Positions 7,249 through 15,178 of a DNA stretch of 64,000 bases are shown here, one piece after another. Origin of the DNA: DASYPQ01 sp036006425 (GTDB taxonomy: Bacteria > Planctomycetota > UBA1135 > GCA-002686595). Location: positions 1 to 64,000 of the forward strand of contig DASYPQ010000019.1 in assembly GCA_036006425.1 (NCBI GenBank), read 5' to 3'. Made by a program: the position numbers and the translations under genes. The notes under the pieces were generated by a model. That model was given only the letters and a program-made list of their open reading frames with translations, was not told where the DNA came from and searched no databases. How positions within the stretch are numbered: the stretch's first letter is position 1; each line of letters begins with the position of its first letter.

Positions 7249-8204
7249 TCGAACGTGCCGGTCCAGCCGCCGCGCATCGACTCGTGTCCTTTGTCGAACG
7301 TGCGCTGTTCCTCCGGGGTCGCGTCGAGCGCGTTCCAGCGCACCGTCACGACCGTGCCGCCGCCCTTGCCGGCGTGGTCCTCGAAGGTGACGGTCGAGAG
7401 CATCCGCAGGGGCCAGCCGACGTGCGCCGCGTCGTGCATCGTCTCGCCGGCCGGGTTCGAGAACGACACGACGAACACGAGGCGCTCGCCGGCGACGATC
7501 TCGCGGAAGACCCACTTGCCCCACATCTCGTGTCCGCCCGGGAAGCTCATGCAGTAGAGGAAGACGCCGTCGGGGCGCAGGTCGAGCCTCGACGAGGAGA
7601 TCGTGCAGCCCTTCGGTCCGAACCAGCGCGCGAGGTGCTCGCGCTGCGTCCACACCTCGTAGACGAGCGCGCGCGGCGCCGAGACGACGCGGTGAAAGAC
7701 GAAGTCGGGCGTGGATCCCGCCTGCTTCGCGAAGGTCGCGGCGCGCTCGGCGAGCCGGGCGAGGTGCTGCTTCCCGCCTTCGATCGCGTTGTACTCGCGC
7801 ACGACGAAGTCGCGCGCGGCGCTCGAAGGGAAGACCGAGTGCATCGTCACGCGCGTGCTGGCGGGACCGAGGGCCTCCAGCGTCACCGTCGACGTGAAAT
7901 TCACGGGCTCGACGCCCTTCTCGCCGCCGTGCTTGTACACGAGGCGCTCCGGCTCGACGACCTCGAGGTACGTGATCAGGTTCGGGTAGTCGCGCCCGTC
8001 CGGGCCGCGCATGACAAACTTCCAGCGTCCACCGGGCCGCACATCCATCTCCTCGGTGACCGTCGTGAAGCCGGTCGGACCCCACCAATGGGGCACGTGC
8101 GCGCGGTCCGTCCAGAGCTTCCACACGAGGCTCCGCGGTGCGTCGACGACGCGGGTGAGCACGATCTCGCGCTCGGCCAGGCTCTCTTGCTTCTTCGTGT
8201 TCAT
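7209..8204 (-). CDS. Tandem AHSA1/SRPBCC domain protein
   Basis: A 331-residue cytosolic protein made of two AHSA1-like (Bet v 1 fold) domains in a row. Domain one has REIVLTRVVDAPRSLVWKLW, VPHWWGPTGFTTV and a YLEVVEPERLVY strand; domain two repeats the plan with FVFHRVVSAPRALVYEVW, LARWFGPKGCTI and IVAGERLVFVVSF. The ATG at 8204 overlaps the ArsR stop (ATGA), so the two are an operon. ArsR-AHSA1 pairs are very common; the AHSA1 partner is thought to bind hydrophobic ligands or assist protein stability, but no ligand is established. The double domain in a single chain is less usual than two separate genes. Confidence 0.85.
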   Translation of the reverse strand: MNTKKQESLAEREIVLTRVVDAPRSLVWKLWTDRAHVPHWWGPTGFTTVTEEMDVRPGGRWKFVMRGPDGRDYPNLITYLEVVEPERLVYKHGGEKGVEPVNFTSTVTLEALGPASTRVTMHSVFPSSAARDFVVREYNAIEGGKQHLARLAERAATFAKQAGSTPDFVFHRVVSAPRALVYEVWTQREHLARWFGPKGCTISSSRLDLRPDGVFLYCMSFPGGHEMWGKWVFREIVAGERLVFVVSFSNPAGETMHDAAHVGWPLRMLSTVTFEDHAGKGGGTVVTVRWNALDATPEEQRTFDKGHESMRGGWTGTFDQLAEYLGSLAGP

Positions 8205-8539
8205 CGCGTCTCCTTCTTTTCCTGCAATTCCTGGATGTACTCGGCCATGCGGTCGAGGCGTTGCTCCCAGAACACGCGGTAGTGCTCGACCCAGTCCGCG
8301 GCCTGGTGCAGCGGCCGCGCGCGGAGCTGGCACGGTCGCCACTGGGCTTCGCGCCCGCGCGTGACCAGACCGGCCCGCTCGAGCACCTTCAGGTGCTTCG
8401 AAATCGCGGGGAGGCTGAGGTCGAACGGCTCCGCGAGCTCGGTCACCGTGGCGTTGCTGCGAGCCAAGCGGGCGAGGATCGCGCGGCGCGTGGGGTCCGC
8501 GATCGCGGCGAACGTGGTGCTCAGGGCGTCTGTGGGCAC
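8201..8539 (-). CDS. ArsR-family winged-helix repressor
   Basis: A 112-residue dimeric DNA-binding regulator. The family core is clear: AIADPTRRAILARLARSNAT, then TELAEPFDLSLPAISKHLKV (recognition helix-turn-helix) and LERAGLVTRGREAQWRPCQL (wing). There is no cysteine pair in the recognition helix of the ArsR metal-site type, so a metal signal is unlikely; this is the metal-free subgroup paired with AHSA1 proteins. It is the first gene of a two-gene operon and probably represses it through the inverted repeat 11 bases upstream of its start. Confidence 0.88.
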   Translation of the reverse strand: MPTDALSTTFAAIADPTRRAILARLARSNATVTELAEPFDLSLPAISKHLKVLERAGLVTRGREAQWRPCQLRARPLHQAADWVEHYRVFWEQRLDRMAEYIQELQEKKETR

Positions 8540-8549
8540 GGGTGGTTAC

Positions 8550-8565
8550 TTTACCTATCGGTAAA
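8550..8565. promoter_or_regulatory. Palindromic operator, likely for the ArsR-family repressor
   Basis: TTTACC-TATC-GGTAAA is a perfect 6-bp inverted repeat with a 4-base spacer. It lies 11 bases upstream of the ArsR start and is AT-rich in an otherwise GC-rich region. This is the position and size expected for autoregulation by a small winged-helix dimer. Binding is inferred from layout only. Confidence 0.55.
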
Positions 8566-8613
8566 ATACGCCGCGCCGCCGGATTGTCAACCCGGATTCC
8601 GGGGATCGGGGTT

Positions 8614-8623
8614 TTGACGTCAA
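8614..8623. promoter_or_regulatory. TTGACGTCAA palindrome upstream of the TonB-receptor operon
   Basis: A perfect 10-bp palindrome within GGGG...CCCC flanks, about 105 bases before the receptor start and about 75 bases from the ArsR start. A related GTCAACCC occurs in the opposite sense at 8586-8593. It could be a regulator site or include a -35 element (TTGACG) for the receptor operon. No convincing -10 is visible, so this remains tentative. Confidence 0.3.
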
Positions 8624-8710
8624 CCCCATGCGACGTTCACGAGACCCTCGCAATCGACGCCTACCGTGCAGCCCTCGGGTCGTCCGAGCAGTTCCGAGTC
8701 GCCACATCCC

Positions 8711-8716
8711 GGAGAG
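8711..8716 (+). promoter_or_regulatory. Ribosome binding site deciding the receptor start
   Basis: GGAGAG lies 11 bases ahead of GTG 8728. The frame is open back to 8542, but the upstream residues look unlike a signal peptide, while those after 8728 form one; this site supports the internal GTG start. Confidence 0.5.
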
Positions 8717-8727
8717 ACGACACCAGC

Positions 8728-11700
8728 GTGGCAGCGTGGAGATGGTCGTGTTGGATCCTACTCGGAGCCCTCTTGCTTCCTAGCCCGACCCGCGCCGGCC
8801 AGGGGCAGCAGGTCGGCTCGATCCGCGGCGTCGTGTACGACAAGGACTTCGACACGCCGCTCCCGGGCGTGCTGGTCACCGCCGTCGAGTCCGGTCAGAA
8901 GGCGACGACCTCCGACCAGGGGAACTTCGTGATCGCTCAGGTCGCGCCCGGGCGCTACACGCTCGTCTTCTCGAAGGAAGGCTACGTCCGCCAAGTGAAG
9001 GCCGACGTCGTAGTGACCGCGGGTCAACTGACCGACGTCGACATGTCGCTCGCAGGCGAGTTCACGGATCTCGACGAGTTCGTCGTCGAGGACATCCTGA
9101 AGTTGAGCGCGGGGACGGAAGGCGCGCTCCTCAAGCTGCGCTTCGACAGCCCGGCGTTGATGGACTCGATCAGCGCCGAGCTGATGAGCCGCGCGGGCGC
9201 CGGCGACGCCGCCGCCGCTCTGCGTCTCGTGTCCGGAGCGTCGACGCAGGACGGCAAATACGCGGTGATCCGCGGCCTCCCCGACAGGTACGTGAGCTCC
9301 CAGATGAACGGCGTGCGACTGCCGACCGCCGACGAGAACAAGCGCGCGGTCGAGCTCGACCAGTTCCCCGCCGCCGTGATCGAGAGCATCCAGGTCACGA
9401 AGACCTTCATGCCCGACCAGCAGGGCGACGCCTCCGGCGGCGCGGTCGATCTGCGGCTCAAGGGCATCCCGGACGAGGGGATCTTCCAGATCAAGGGCCA
9501 GGCGACCTACAACTCGCAGACGACGGGGAACAGCAAGTTCCTGACGTACGACGGCGGCGGGATCGACTTCTGGGCGAACGACGACGGCGGTCGCGACGTC
9601 CAGACCGGAAACCTCGGCAGCAACTGGGACGGCGCGGTCGGCGTGTCGCGCGGCGAGGCACCGGTCGACCAGAAGTGGTCGATGACCGCCGGGCAGAAGC
9701 ACGTGTACGAGGACGGCACGAAGATCGGCGCTCTCGCGAGCGTCTTCTACGAGAGCAAAAGCAGGTTCTTCGACGACGGCCAGGACAACTCGTACTGGGT
9801 CACGCACCCGGGCGATCCGATGACGCCGCAGACGAACCAGGGCACGCCGCAGGACGGAGACTTCAAGACGGCGCTGTTCGACGTGACGCAGGGCAAGCGC
9901 ACGGTCCAGTGGGGCGGACTCGGGGCGTTCGGAATCGCGTCGAAGAAGCACTCGGCGACGCTCTCCTACCTGTACACGCGCACCGCGGAAGACACGGCGA
10001 CGCTCGCGGAGGACACGCGCGGCAAGGCCTACTTCTTCCCGGGCTACAACCCGGACGATCCGATCGGGCCCGGCAACGATCCCGATCACATCGCCTCGGC
10101 GCCGTACCTCCGCCTGGAGACGCTCGAGTACACCGAGCGCACGACCGGGACGCTGCAGCTGCACGGCTGGGACACGCTGCCGTTCGACGACTTCGACGTC
10201 GGCAAGGTCTTCAAGTGCAAGGCGCCCGAGGTCGACTGGACCATCGCGCACAGCTCGGCCGGTCTCAATCAACCCGACAAGCGCCAGTTCGGCGCGCTGT
10301 GGGAAGCGCCCTCGTACCACCCCGGTATTCCGCCGTTCTCGGACTCGTACACGACGCCGGGGATCTGGCTGCCGTACAAGCCCGGCGCCAACTTCAACCT
10401 CGGCAATCTCCAGCGGATCTGGAAGACGATCGACGAGGACAGCGACCAGTACGCCGTCAACCTGAAGCTGCCGTTCGAGCAGTGGACCAACGACCCCGGC
10501 TTCCTGAAGGTCGGCGTGTTCGACGACCGCGTCCGCCGCTCGTTCAACCAGGACACGTTCAGCAACTTCGGCGACTCCGCCGCGAGCTGGGAAGGCGGCT
10601 GGGAGGACTTCTGGAGCTCCGTCTTCCCGTTCCAGGACCACCCGGTCACCGCGTCGGACGCCGACGTCGACTACCGCGGCAAGCAGGACATCTCCGCGCT
10701 CTACGCGATGATGGATCTGCCGCTCTCGGAGACCTGGAGCGTGATCGGCGGCGCGCGCTTCGAATCGACGCACCTCGGCGTCGTGAACAATCCCGAGTCG
10801 GACGCGGTCTGGTTCCCTCCCGGAGCGAGCGCGCCGGTCGAGTTGAATCCCGGGGACGCCGACGTCGACTTCCACCAGGACGACGTCCTGCCGTCGATCG
10901 GCTTCGAGTACCGGCCGTCGAAACAGGTGACGTTCCGCGTGGCGTACAGCCAGACCGTCGCGCGCCAGACCTTCAAGGAGCTGACGCCGATCGTCCAGCA
11001 GGAGTACCTCGGCGGACCGATCTTCATCGGGAATCCCGACCTCCAGATGAGCGCGCTGAAGAACTACGACCTGCGCGCCGACTACGTTCCGTACGACGGC
11101 GCCCTGTTCTCGACGTCGTGGTTCCGCAAGGACGTCGACCAGCCGATCGAGTACGTGCAGCGTCTCGTCGGGTTCACGTTCACGACGCCGGTCAACTACC
11201 CGAAGGGCAACCTGACGGGCTTCGAGTTCGAGGTGCGGCAGAGCATCGGGCACATCTGGAAGTCCTTCGAGGGCTTCTCGGTCGGCGCGAACGCGACGCT
11301 GATCGAGTCCGACGTGACGCTCCCGGGCGACGAAGCCGCGGGCTTCAGCCAGCCCGGCATCCTCGCGCCGATGTCGCACCGCGACATGACGAACGCGCCG
11401 GACCACCTGTACAACGTCTTCCTGACCTACGAAGTGCCGAAGACGGGCACGGAGTTCGGCCTCTTCTACACGGTCACCGGCGACACGCTCGTCGCCGGCG
11501 CCGCGGAATCGAACGGCAACTTCGTGCCGAACGTCTACGCGCGGGAGTACGGCTCTCTGAACCTGAGCGTCGGGCAGAAGCTCGGCAAGTTCGTGAAGCT
11601 GCAGCTCCAGGGCAAGAACCTGACCAATCCGCGGATCGAGGAGGTCTACCGCTCCGAGTTCATCGGCGGCGACGTGACCAAGACTTCCTACACGAAGGGC

Positions 11701-11742
11701 ATCGACTACTCGCTCAGCATCACGACGACGCTGTCGTTCTGA
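8728..11742 (+). CDS. TonB-dependent outer-membrane receptor with carboxypeptidase-like N-domain
   Basis: Outer-membrane beta-barrel transporter that takes up a large or scarce substrate with energy from TonB/ExbBD. A signal peptide (WSCWILLGALLLPSPTRAGQ) follows the GTG start. Next come a carboxypeptidase regulatory-like domain (about 32-110, SIRGVVYDKDFDTPLPGVLV), a plug (about 125-250, including GKYAVIRGLPDRYVSSQMNG and FMPDQQGDASGGAVDLRLKG) and a long barrel ending in an aromatic residue (LSF), as BAM substrates do. The length of 1004 residues is normal for this class. It leads an operon with its own DUF3450, ExbB, ExbD, TonB and TPR genes, so it probably has a dedicated energiser. Nothing in the sequence fixes the substrate. 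Confidence 0.88.
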   Translation: MAAWRWSCWILLGALLLPSPTRAGQGQQVGSIRGVVYDKDFDTPLPGVLVTAVESGQKATTSDQGNFVIAQVAPGRYTLVFSKEGYVRQVKADVVVTAGQLTDVDMSLAGEFTDLDEFVVEDILKLSAGTEGALLKLRFDSPALMDSISAELMSRAGAGDAAAALRLVSGASTQDGKYAVIRGLPDRYVSSQMNGVRLPTADENKRAVELDQFPAAVIESIQVTKTFMPDQQGDASGGAVDLRLKGIPDEGIFQIKGQATYNSQTTGNSKFLTYDGGGIDFWANDDGGRDVQTGNLGSNWDGAVGVSRGEAPVDQKWSMTAGQKHVYEDGTKIGALASVFYESKSRFFDDGQDNSYWVTHPGDPMTPQTNQGTPQDGDFKTALFDVTQGKRTVQWGGLGAFGIASKKHSATLSYLYTRTAEDTATLAEDTRGKAYFFPGYNPDDPIGPGNDPDHIASAPYLRLETLEYTERTTGTLQLHGWDTLPFDDFDVGKVFKCKAPEVDWTIAHSSAGLNQPDKRQFGALWEAPSYHPGIPPFSDSYTTPGIWLPYKPGANFNLGNLQRIWKTIDEDSDQYAVNLKLPFEQWTNDPGFLKVGVFDDRVRRSFNQDTFSNFGDSAASWEGGWEDFWSSVFPFQDHPVTASDADVDYRGKQDISALYAMMDLPLSETWSVIGGARFESTHLGVVNNPESDAVWFPPGASAPVELNPGDADVDFHQDDVLPSIGFEYRPSKQVTFRVAYSQTVARQTFKELTPIVQQEYLGGPIFIGNPDLQMSALKNYDLRADYVPYDGALFSTSWFRKDVDQPIEYVQRLVGFTFTTPVNYPKGNLTGFEFEVRQSIGHIWKSFEGFSVGANATLIESDVTLPGDEAAGFSQPGILAPMSHRDMTNAPDHLYNVFLTYEVPKTGTEFGLFYTVTGDTLVAGAAESNGNFVPNVYAREYGSLNLSVGQKLGKFVKLQLQGKNLTNPRIEEVYRSEFIGGDVTKTSYTKGIDYSLSITTTLSF

Positions 11743-11759
11743 CGCGCGAAGGACCGAAC

Positions 11760-12560
11760 ATGAACCGAAAATCCAAGCTCGTGCTCGCCGCTGCGATCGG
11801 CCTGCTCGCATCGGGCGGCGCCGTGTCGATCGGACAAGGAGCCGGCGACGCGGAGAAGAAGCCCGCGTCGGCTTCGCTCGAGGAGACCCGTCTCAAGATG
11901 GGCAAGTGGATCGAGACCCAGCAGATCATCTCGAAGGAGCGCAACGACTGGCAGCAGGGGAAGGAGATCCTCGTCGGCCGCATCGACCTCGTGAAGAAGG
12001 AGATCGCGACGCTCGAGGAGAAGATCCAGCAGACGGAAACGGGCATCTCCGAGTCGAGCAAGAAGAAGGAGGAGCTCGCGGTCGAGAACGACCAGCTCAA
12101 GGCCGCCGTCGCGCAGTTGACCGACGCGGTCGCGGGGATGGAAGGCGAAGTCCGGCGCTTGGCGAAATCGCTCCCCGAGCCGATCCAGACGAAGCTCCAG
12201 CCGCTGCTCCAGCGCATCCCCGAGGATCCGGCCAAGGTCCGCGTCTCCGCGTCCGAGCGTTTCCAGAACGTCCTCGGCATCCTCAACGAGGTCAACAAGG
12301 CGAACACCGAGATCACGGTGAACTACGAGGTCCGCACGCTCGCGGACGGCAAGCCGTCGGAGGTCAAGGTGGTCTACGTCGGTCTCGCGCAGGCGTACTA
12401 CGTCAGCGCACGCGGCGAAGCGGGCATCGGCCGCCCTTCCGCCGACGGCTGGAAGTGGGAACCGTCCAAGGCGGTCGCCGACGACGTCCTCGTGACGCTC
12501 GAGATCCTGGAAGGCAAGCACAGTCCGGCCTTCGTGCCGCTCCCGGTGAAACTCCAATGA
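11760..12560 (+). CDS. DUF3450-family secreted coiled-coil protein
   Basis: A 266-residue periplasmic protein. It has a signal peptide (LVLAAAIGLLASGGAVSIG) and then a long heptad-rich helical region, about residues 45-150, with TQQIISKERNDWQQGKEILV and two further Glu/Lys-rich helices, followed by a compact C-terminal domain (NYEVRTLADGKPSEVKVVYV ... GWKWEPSK). DUF3450 genes are regular companions of TonB-ExbB-ExbD sets in which ExbB carries a long periplasmic extension, and they probably form part of that energiser assembly. It begins 17 bases after the receptor stop and its own stop overlaps the exbB start. Confidence 0.82.
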   Translation: MNRKSKLVLAAAIGLLASGGAVSIGQGAGDAEKKPASASLEETRLKMGKWIETQQIISKERNDWQQGKEILVGRIDLVKKEIATLEEKIQQTETGISESSKKKEELAVENDQLKAAVAQLTDAVAGMEGEVRRLAKSLPEPIQTKLQPLLQRIPEDPAKVRVSASERFQNVLGILNEVNKANTEITVNYEVRTLADGKPSEVKVVYVGLAQAYYVSARGEAGIGRPSADGWKWEPSKAVADDVLVTLEILEGKHSPAFVPLPVKLQ

Positions 12561-14035
12561 ACGCACTCGTCGGCACACTCTGCACCCTCGGTCTCGCCTT
12601 CGGCGACGGCACCCAACAGCCGGCTGCCGACGGGACGATGAACCAGCTGTCGCGCTCCGCCGATCAGGAGCTCGCGAAGAGCATCGATCAGCTCAACAAG
12701 CTCCGCGAGCAGATCGCGGGCGAGAAGCTGCCGCTCGCGCAAGATCTCACGGCGTCGGAAGAGAAGGTCACGCAGCTCCGCCACGAGAGCGAGCGCGTGA
12801 CGCGGCTCGTCGACGCCGGGAACCTCGAAATCGCCACGCTGAAGTCGGAGATGAAGGCGAGGCAGGAGGAGCTCGCCTACCTCGGCAACCTGCTCGACGA
12901 GTACGCGCGCACGTTCGAGTCGAAGGTGAACATCAGCGAGCTGCAGTACTGCGGGGCCGCCGCGGACACCGCCAAGCAGGCGACTGAGAACACGACGCTC
13001 TCGATGACGGAGAGGTTCTCGCGCCAGCTCGCGTTCGTCGACGTGTCGCTGAAGCGCCTGTTCGAGGTCATCGGCGGCATGCGCTTCCCCGGCGTCGCCG
13101 TCGACCCGCAGGGCGCCGTCGCCGACGGCCAGTTCGCGATCATCGGCCCCGTCGCGCTGTTCTGCGCCAAGACGGGCGTCGCGGGTCTCGTCGTCGCCCA
13201 ATCGGGCTCGACGAAACCGCTCATCCGGCCGCTCGAGGGCGCGATGCAAGCGGGGCTCGCGGCGCTCGTGCAGGGCGGCGAGGGCACGCTGCCGCTCGAT
13301 CCTTCGCGCGGCGGCGCGCTCAAGGCGCTCGTGCAGCAGACGAGCCTCTACCACATCTTCGAGAACGGCGGGCCGATCATGTGGCCGCTCCTGATCGCGG
13401 CGATCGTCGCGCTCGGGACCGTGATCGAGCGCGTGATGTTCCTGATCAACGAACGCCGGCGGCGCGATCCGAAGGCGCTCGCGGCGCTGTTCACGGCGCT
13501 GGAGGAAGACGATTCGGAAGGCGCGATCCGCGGGGCGAAGGAGTCGAAGGACTTCGTGGTCCGGGCTCTCCTCTACGCCCTGGAGCACCGCGAGGAGTCG
13601 CTCCCGAACGCGCTCACGTACGCGCAGGCGCGCGAGCTGAAGCGTTTCCAGCGCGGCATCCCGGTCCTCGACACCGTGATCACGCTCGCGCCGCTGCTCG
13701 GCCTGCTCGGCACCGTCACGGGCATGATGGGCTCGTTCAAGCTGATCGGAGGCGAGCTGAACGCGCCGGGCGCGATCACCGGAGGCATCGCGGAAGCGCT
13801 CATCGCGACGGCGTTCGGCCTCGGCATCGCGATCACCTCGCTCCTGCCCTTCAACTTCCTGAACGCGCGGATGGACGACGCGCGACACGAGATGGAATCG
13901 GCGGCGAACCAGCTCGAGATCCTGATGCAGACCCACGGCGGAGCGTTCGTGCCCTCGAGCAGGCCGCGTGGGGGTCCGGGGACGGGCAAGGCGCGCAAGG
14001 AGCTCGAGCCGGTGACGGCGGGCGAGGAGAGCTGA
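12557..14035 (+). CDS. exbB: MotA/TolQ/ExbB proton channel with long N-terminal extension
   Basis: Inner-membrane proton channel that drives TonB. The first about 265 residues are a secreted-type extension: signal peptide, coiled coil (ELAKSIDQLNKLREQIAG and following) and a globular part (LFEVIGGMRFPGVAVD ... RPLEGAMQAGLAALVQGGEG). The ExbB domain follows, with three membrane segments: IMWPLLIAAIVALGTVIERV, then VITLAPLLGLLGTVTGMMGS and GGIAEALIATAFGLGIAITS, the last two forming the conserved pore helices. The 492-residue length matches the extended ExbB type that travels with DUF3450 rather than the classical ExbB of about 240 residues. Start ATG overlaps the previous stop (ATGA). Confidence 0.88.
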   Translation: MNALVGTLCTLGLAFGDGTQQPAADGTMNQLSRSADQELAKSIDQLNKLREQIAGEKLPLAQDLTASEEKVTQLRHESERVTRLVDAGNLEIATLKSEMKARQEELAYLGNLLDEYARTFESKVNISELQYCGAAADTAKQATENTTLSMTERFSRQLAFVDVSLKRLFEVIGGMRFPGVAVDPQGAVADGQFAIIGPVALFCAKTGVAGLVVAQSGSTKPLIRPLEGAMQAGLAALVQGGEGTLPLDPSRGGALKALVQQTSLYHIFENGGPIMWPLLIAAIVALGTVIERVMFLINERRRRDPKALAALFTALEEDDSEGAIRGAKESKDFVVRALLYALEHREESLPNALTYAQARELKRFQRGIPVLDTVITLAPLLGLLGTVTGMMGSFKLIGGELNAPGAITGGIAEALIATAFGLGIAITSLLPFNFLNARMDDARHEMESAANQLEILMQTHGGAFVPSSRPRGGPGTGKARKELEPVTAGEES

Positions 14036-14037
14036 CC

Positions 14038-14460
14038 ATGCACGGCGGATCACGCGGCGGCGGAGCCAAGCGGGCGCGGATCGAGATCATCCCGCTCATC
14101 GACATCATCTTCTTCCTGCTCGCGACGTTCATCGTGGTCTCGCTCTCGATGACGAAGAACCAGGGCGTCCAGGTCGCCTTGCCGGCCGCGTCGAGCGCGG
14201 CGTCCCTCGGGGACCAGCAGGAGATGGAGAAGGCCGTCACGCTGAGCGTCAACGCCAAGGGCGAGGTCTTCTACAACAAGGACAAGATCACGCTCGCGCA
14301 GCTCCCGCTCAAGCTGCAGACGCTGAAGGCGACGTCGAAGGACCCGCGCGTGATCATCAACAGCGACGCGGGTGCGGACTTCAAGCACGTCGTCGCGGTG
14401 CTCGACGAAGTGCGCAAGATCGGCGTCGCGAAGGTCGGCATCAACACGGAAAAGAAATGA
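14038..14460 (+). CDS. exbD: ExbD/TolR biopolymer transport protein
   Basis: Partner of the ExbB channel; 140 residues with one membrane helix and a periplasmic domain. The segment IEIIPLIDIIFFLLATFIVV contains the proton-carrying Asp (IDIIFF) in the family position. The periplasmic part (VTLSVNAKGEVFYNKDKITL ... VIINSDAGADFKHVVAVLDE) is the usual ExbD/TolR fold. It starts 2 bases after exbB and overlaps tonB by four bases, so it belongs to one translationally coupled set. Confidence 0.9.
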   Translation: MHGGSRGGGAKRARIEIIPLIDIIFFLLATFIVVSLSMTKNQGVQVALPAASSAASLGDQQEMEKAVTLSVNAKGEVFYNKDKITLAQLPLKLQTLKATSKDPRVIINSDAGADFKHVVAVLDEVRKIGVAKVGINTEKK

Positions 14461-15173
14461 AGCTCGCCCTCGTCCTCGGAGTCGTGGCCGCCGCGGGCCT
14501 GTTCGTCGGTGACGTCGTCATCGAAGGCGTGCTGTTCCCCAGCAAGAAGAAGGACCACGGCACGCTCCAGCAGGTCGAGCTGCTGAGCGATGCGGACGCC
14601 GAGGCCGAGAAACCGCCCGAGAAGAAGGCGGAGACGAAGCCCGACGCGCTCGAGAACGAGACGGAGCAGCCACCCGACGGCGCCGAGCTCGCGAAGAGCC
14701 TCGATCAACCGATCGTCCCGGGCGACGCTCCCGCGCTCGAGGCCGCGAGCCTGAGCGCGATCGAGGCCGCGCTCAACGGACAAGGGGCCGCGGGCGGGGA
14801 CTTCGCCGACGCGCTCAGCTTCTCCTCCGGCGGCCGCATCGGCGGGATGGGGAAGGCGGGCGCGCTCGAGGAGCAGCTCGAGAGCGCGTTCAGCATGTCC
14901 GAGATCGACCAGAAGCCGCGGCCGATCTTTCAGACGGCACCCGTCTACCCGTCGGAGATGCGCGGCAAGTCGCTCGAAGGCGTCGTCACCGTGATCTTCG
15001 TCGTCGACTCCGGCGGCAAGGTGTCCGGTCCGCGTGTCGAGAAGTCCTCGCACCCCGAATTCGACAAGCCTGCGCTCGACGCGGTGAAGCAGTGGAAGTT
15101 CGAGCCCGCGGTCAAGGGCGGACAACGCGTCGCCTGCAAGATGCGGGTTCCGATCCGCTTCCAACCGAGTTGA
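14457..15173 (+). CDS. tonB: TonB-family energy transducer
   Basis: A 238-residue inner-membrane-anchored protein that carries energy to the receptor at the outer membrane. Parts in order: an N-terminal anchor (LALVLGVVAAAGLFVGDVVI), an acidic/Pro/Lys linker (AEKPPEKKAETKPDALENET), a Gly/Ser-rich spacer, and the C-terminal TonB domain from about residue 155 (PIFQTAPVYPSEMRGKSLEG, VVTVIFVVDSGGKVSGPRVE, ALDAVKQWKFEPAVKGGQRV). The YP motif and the VxxWxFxPA signature are those of the family. The ATG overlaps the exbD stop. Confidence 0.9.
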   Translation: MKLALVLGVVAAAGLFVGDVVIEGVLFPSKKKDHGTLQQVELLSDADAEAEKPPEKKAETKPDALENETEQPPDGAELAKSLDQPIVPGDAPALEAASLSAIEAALNGQGAAGGDFADALSFSSGGRIGGMGKAGALEEQLESAFSMSEIDQKPRPIFQTAPVYPSEMRGKSLEGVVTVIFVVDSGGKVSGPRVEKSSHPEFDKPALDAVKQWKFEPAVKGGQRVACKMRVPIRFQPS

Positions 15174-15178
15174 CGATC

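Noticed and set aside
6482..8539. Integrated phage or transposon explaining the accessory genes
   Set aside because: No integrase, transposase or terminal repeats were found; only tRNA-like fragments hint at past integration.
8758..11811. Minus-strand frame of about 1017 codons opposite the TonB receptor
   Set aside because: Composition is that of an antisense shadow, with no domain, while the plus strand encodes a full receptor.
8728..15173. Siderophore or vitamin B12 uptake system
   Set aside because: No iron or cobalamin box, riboswitch or periplasmic binding protein is seen; the substrate cannot be named.
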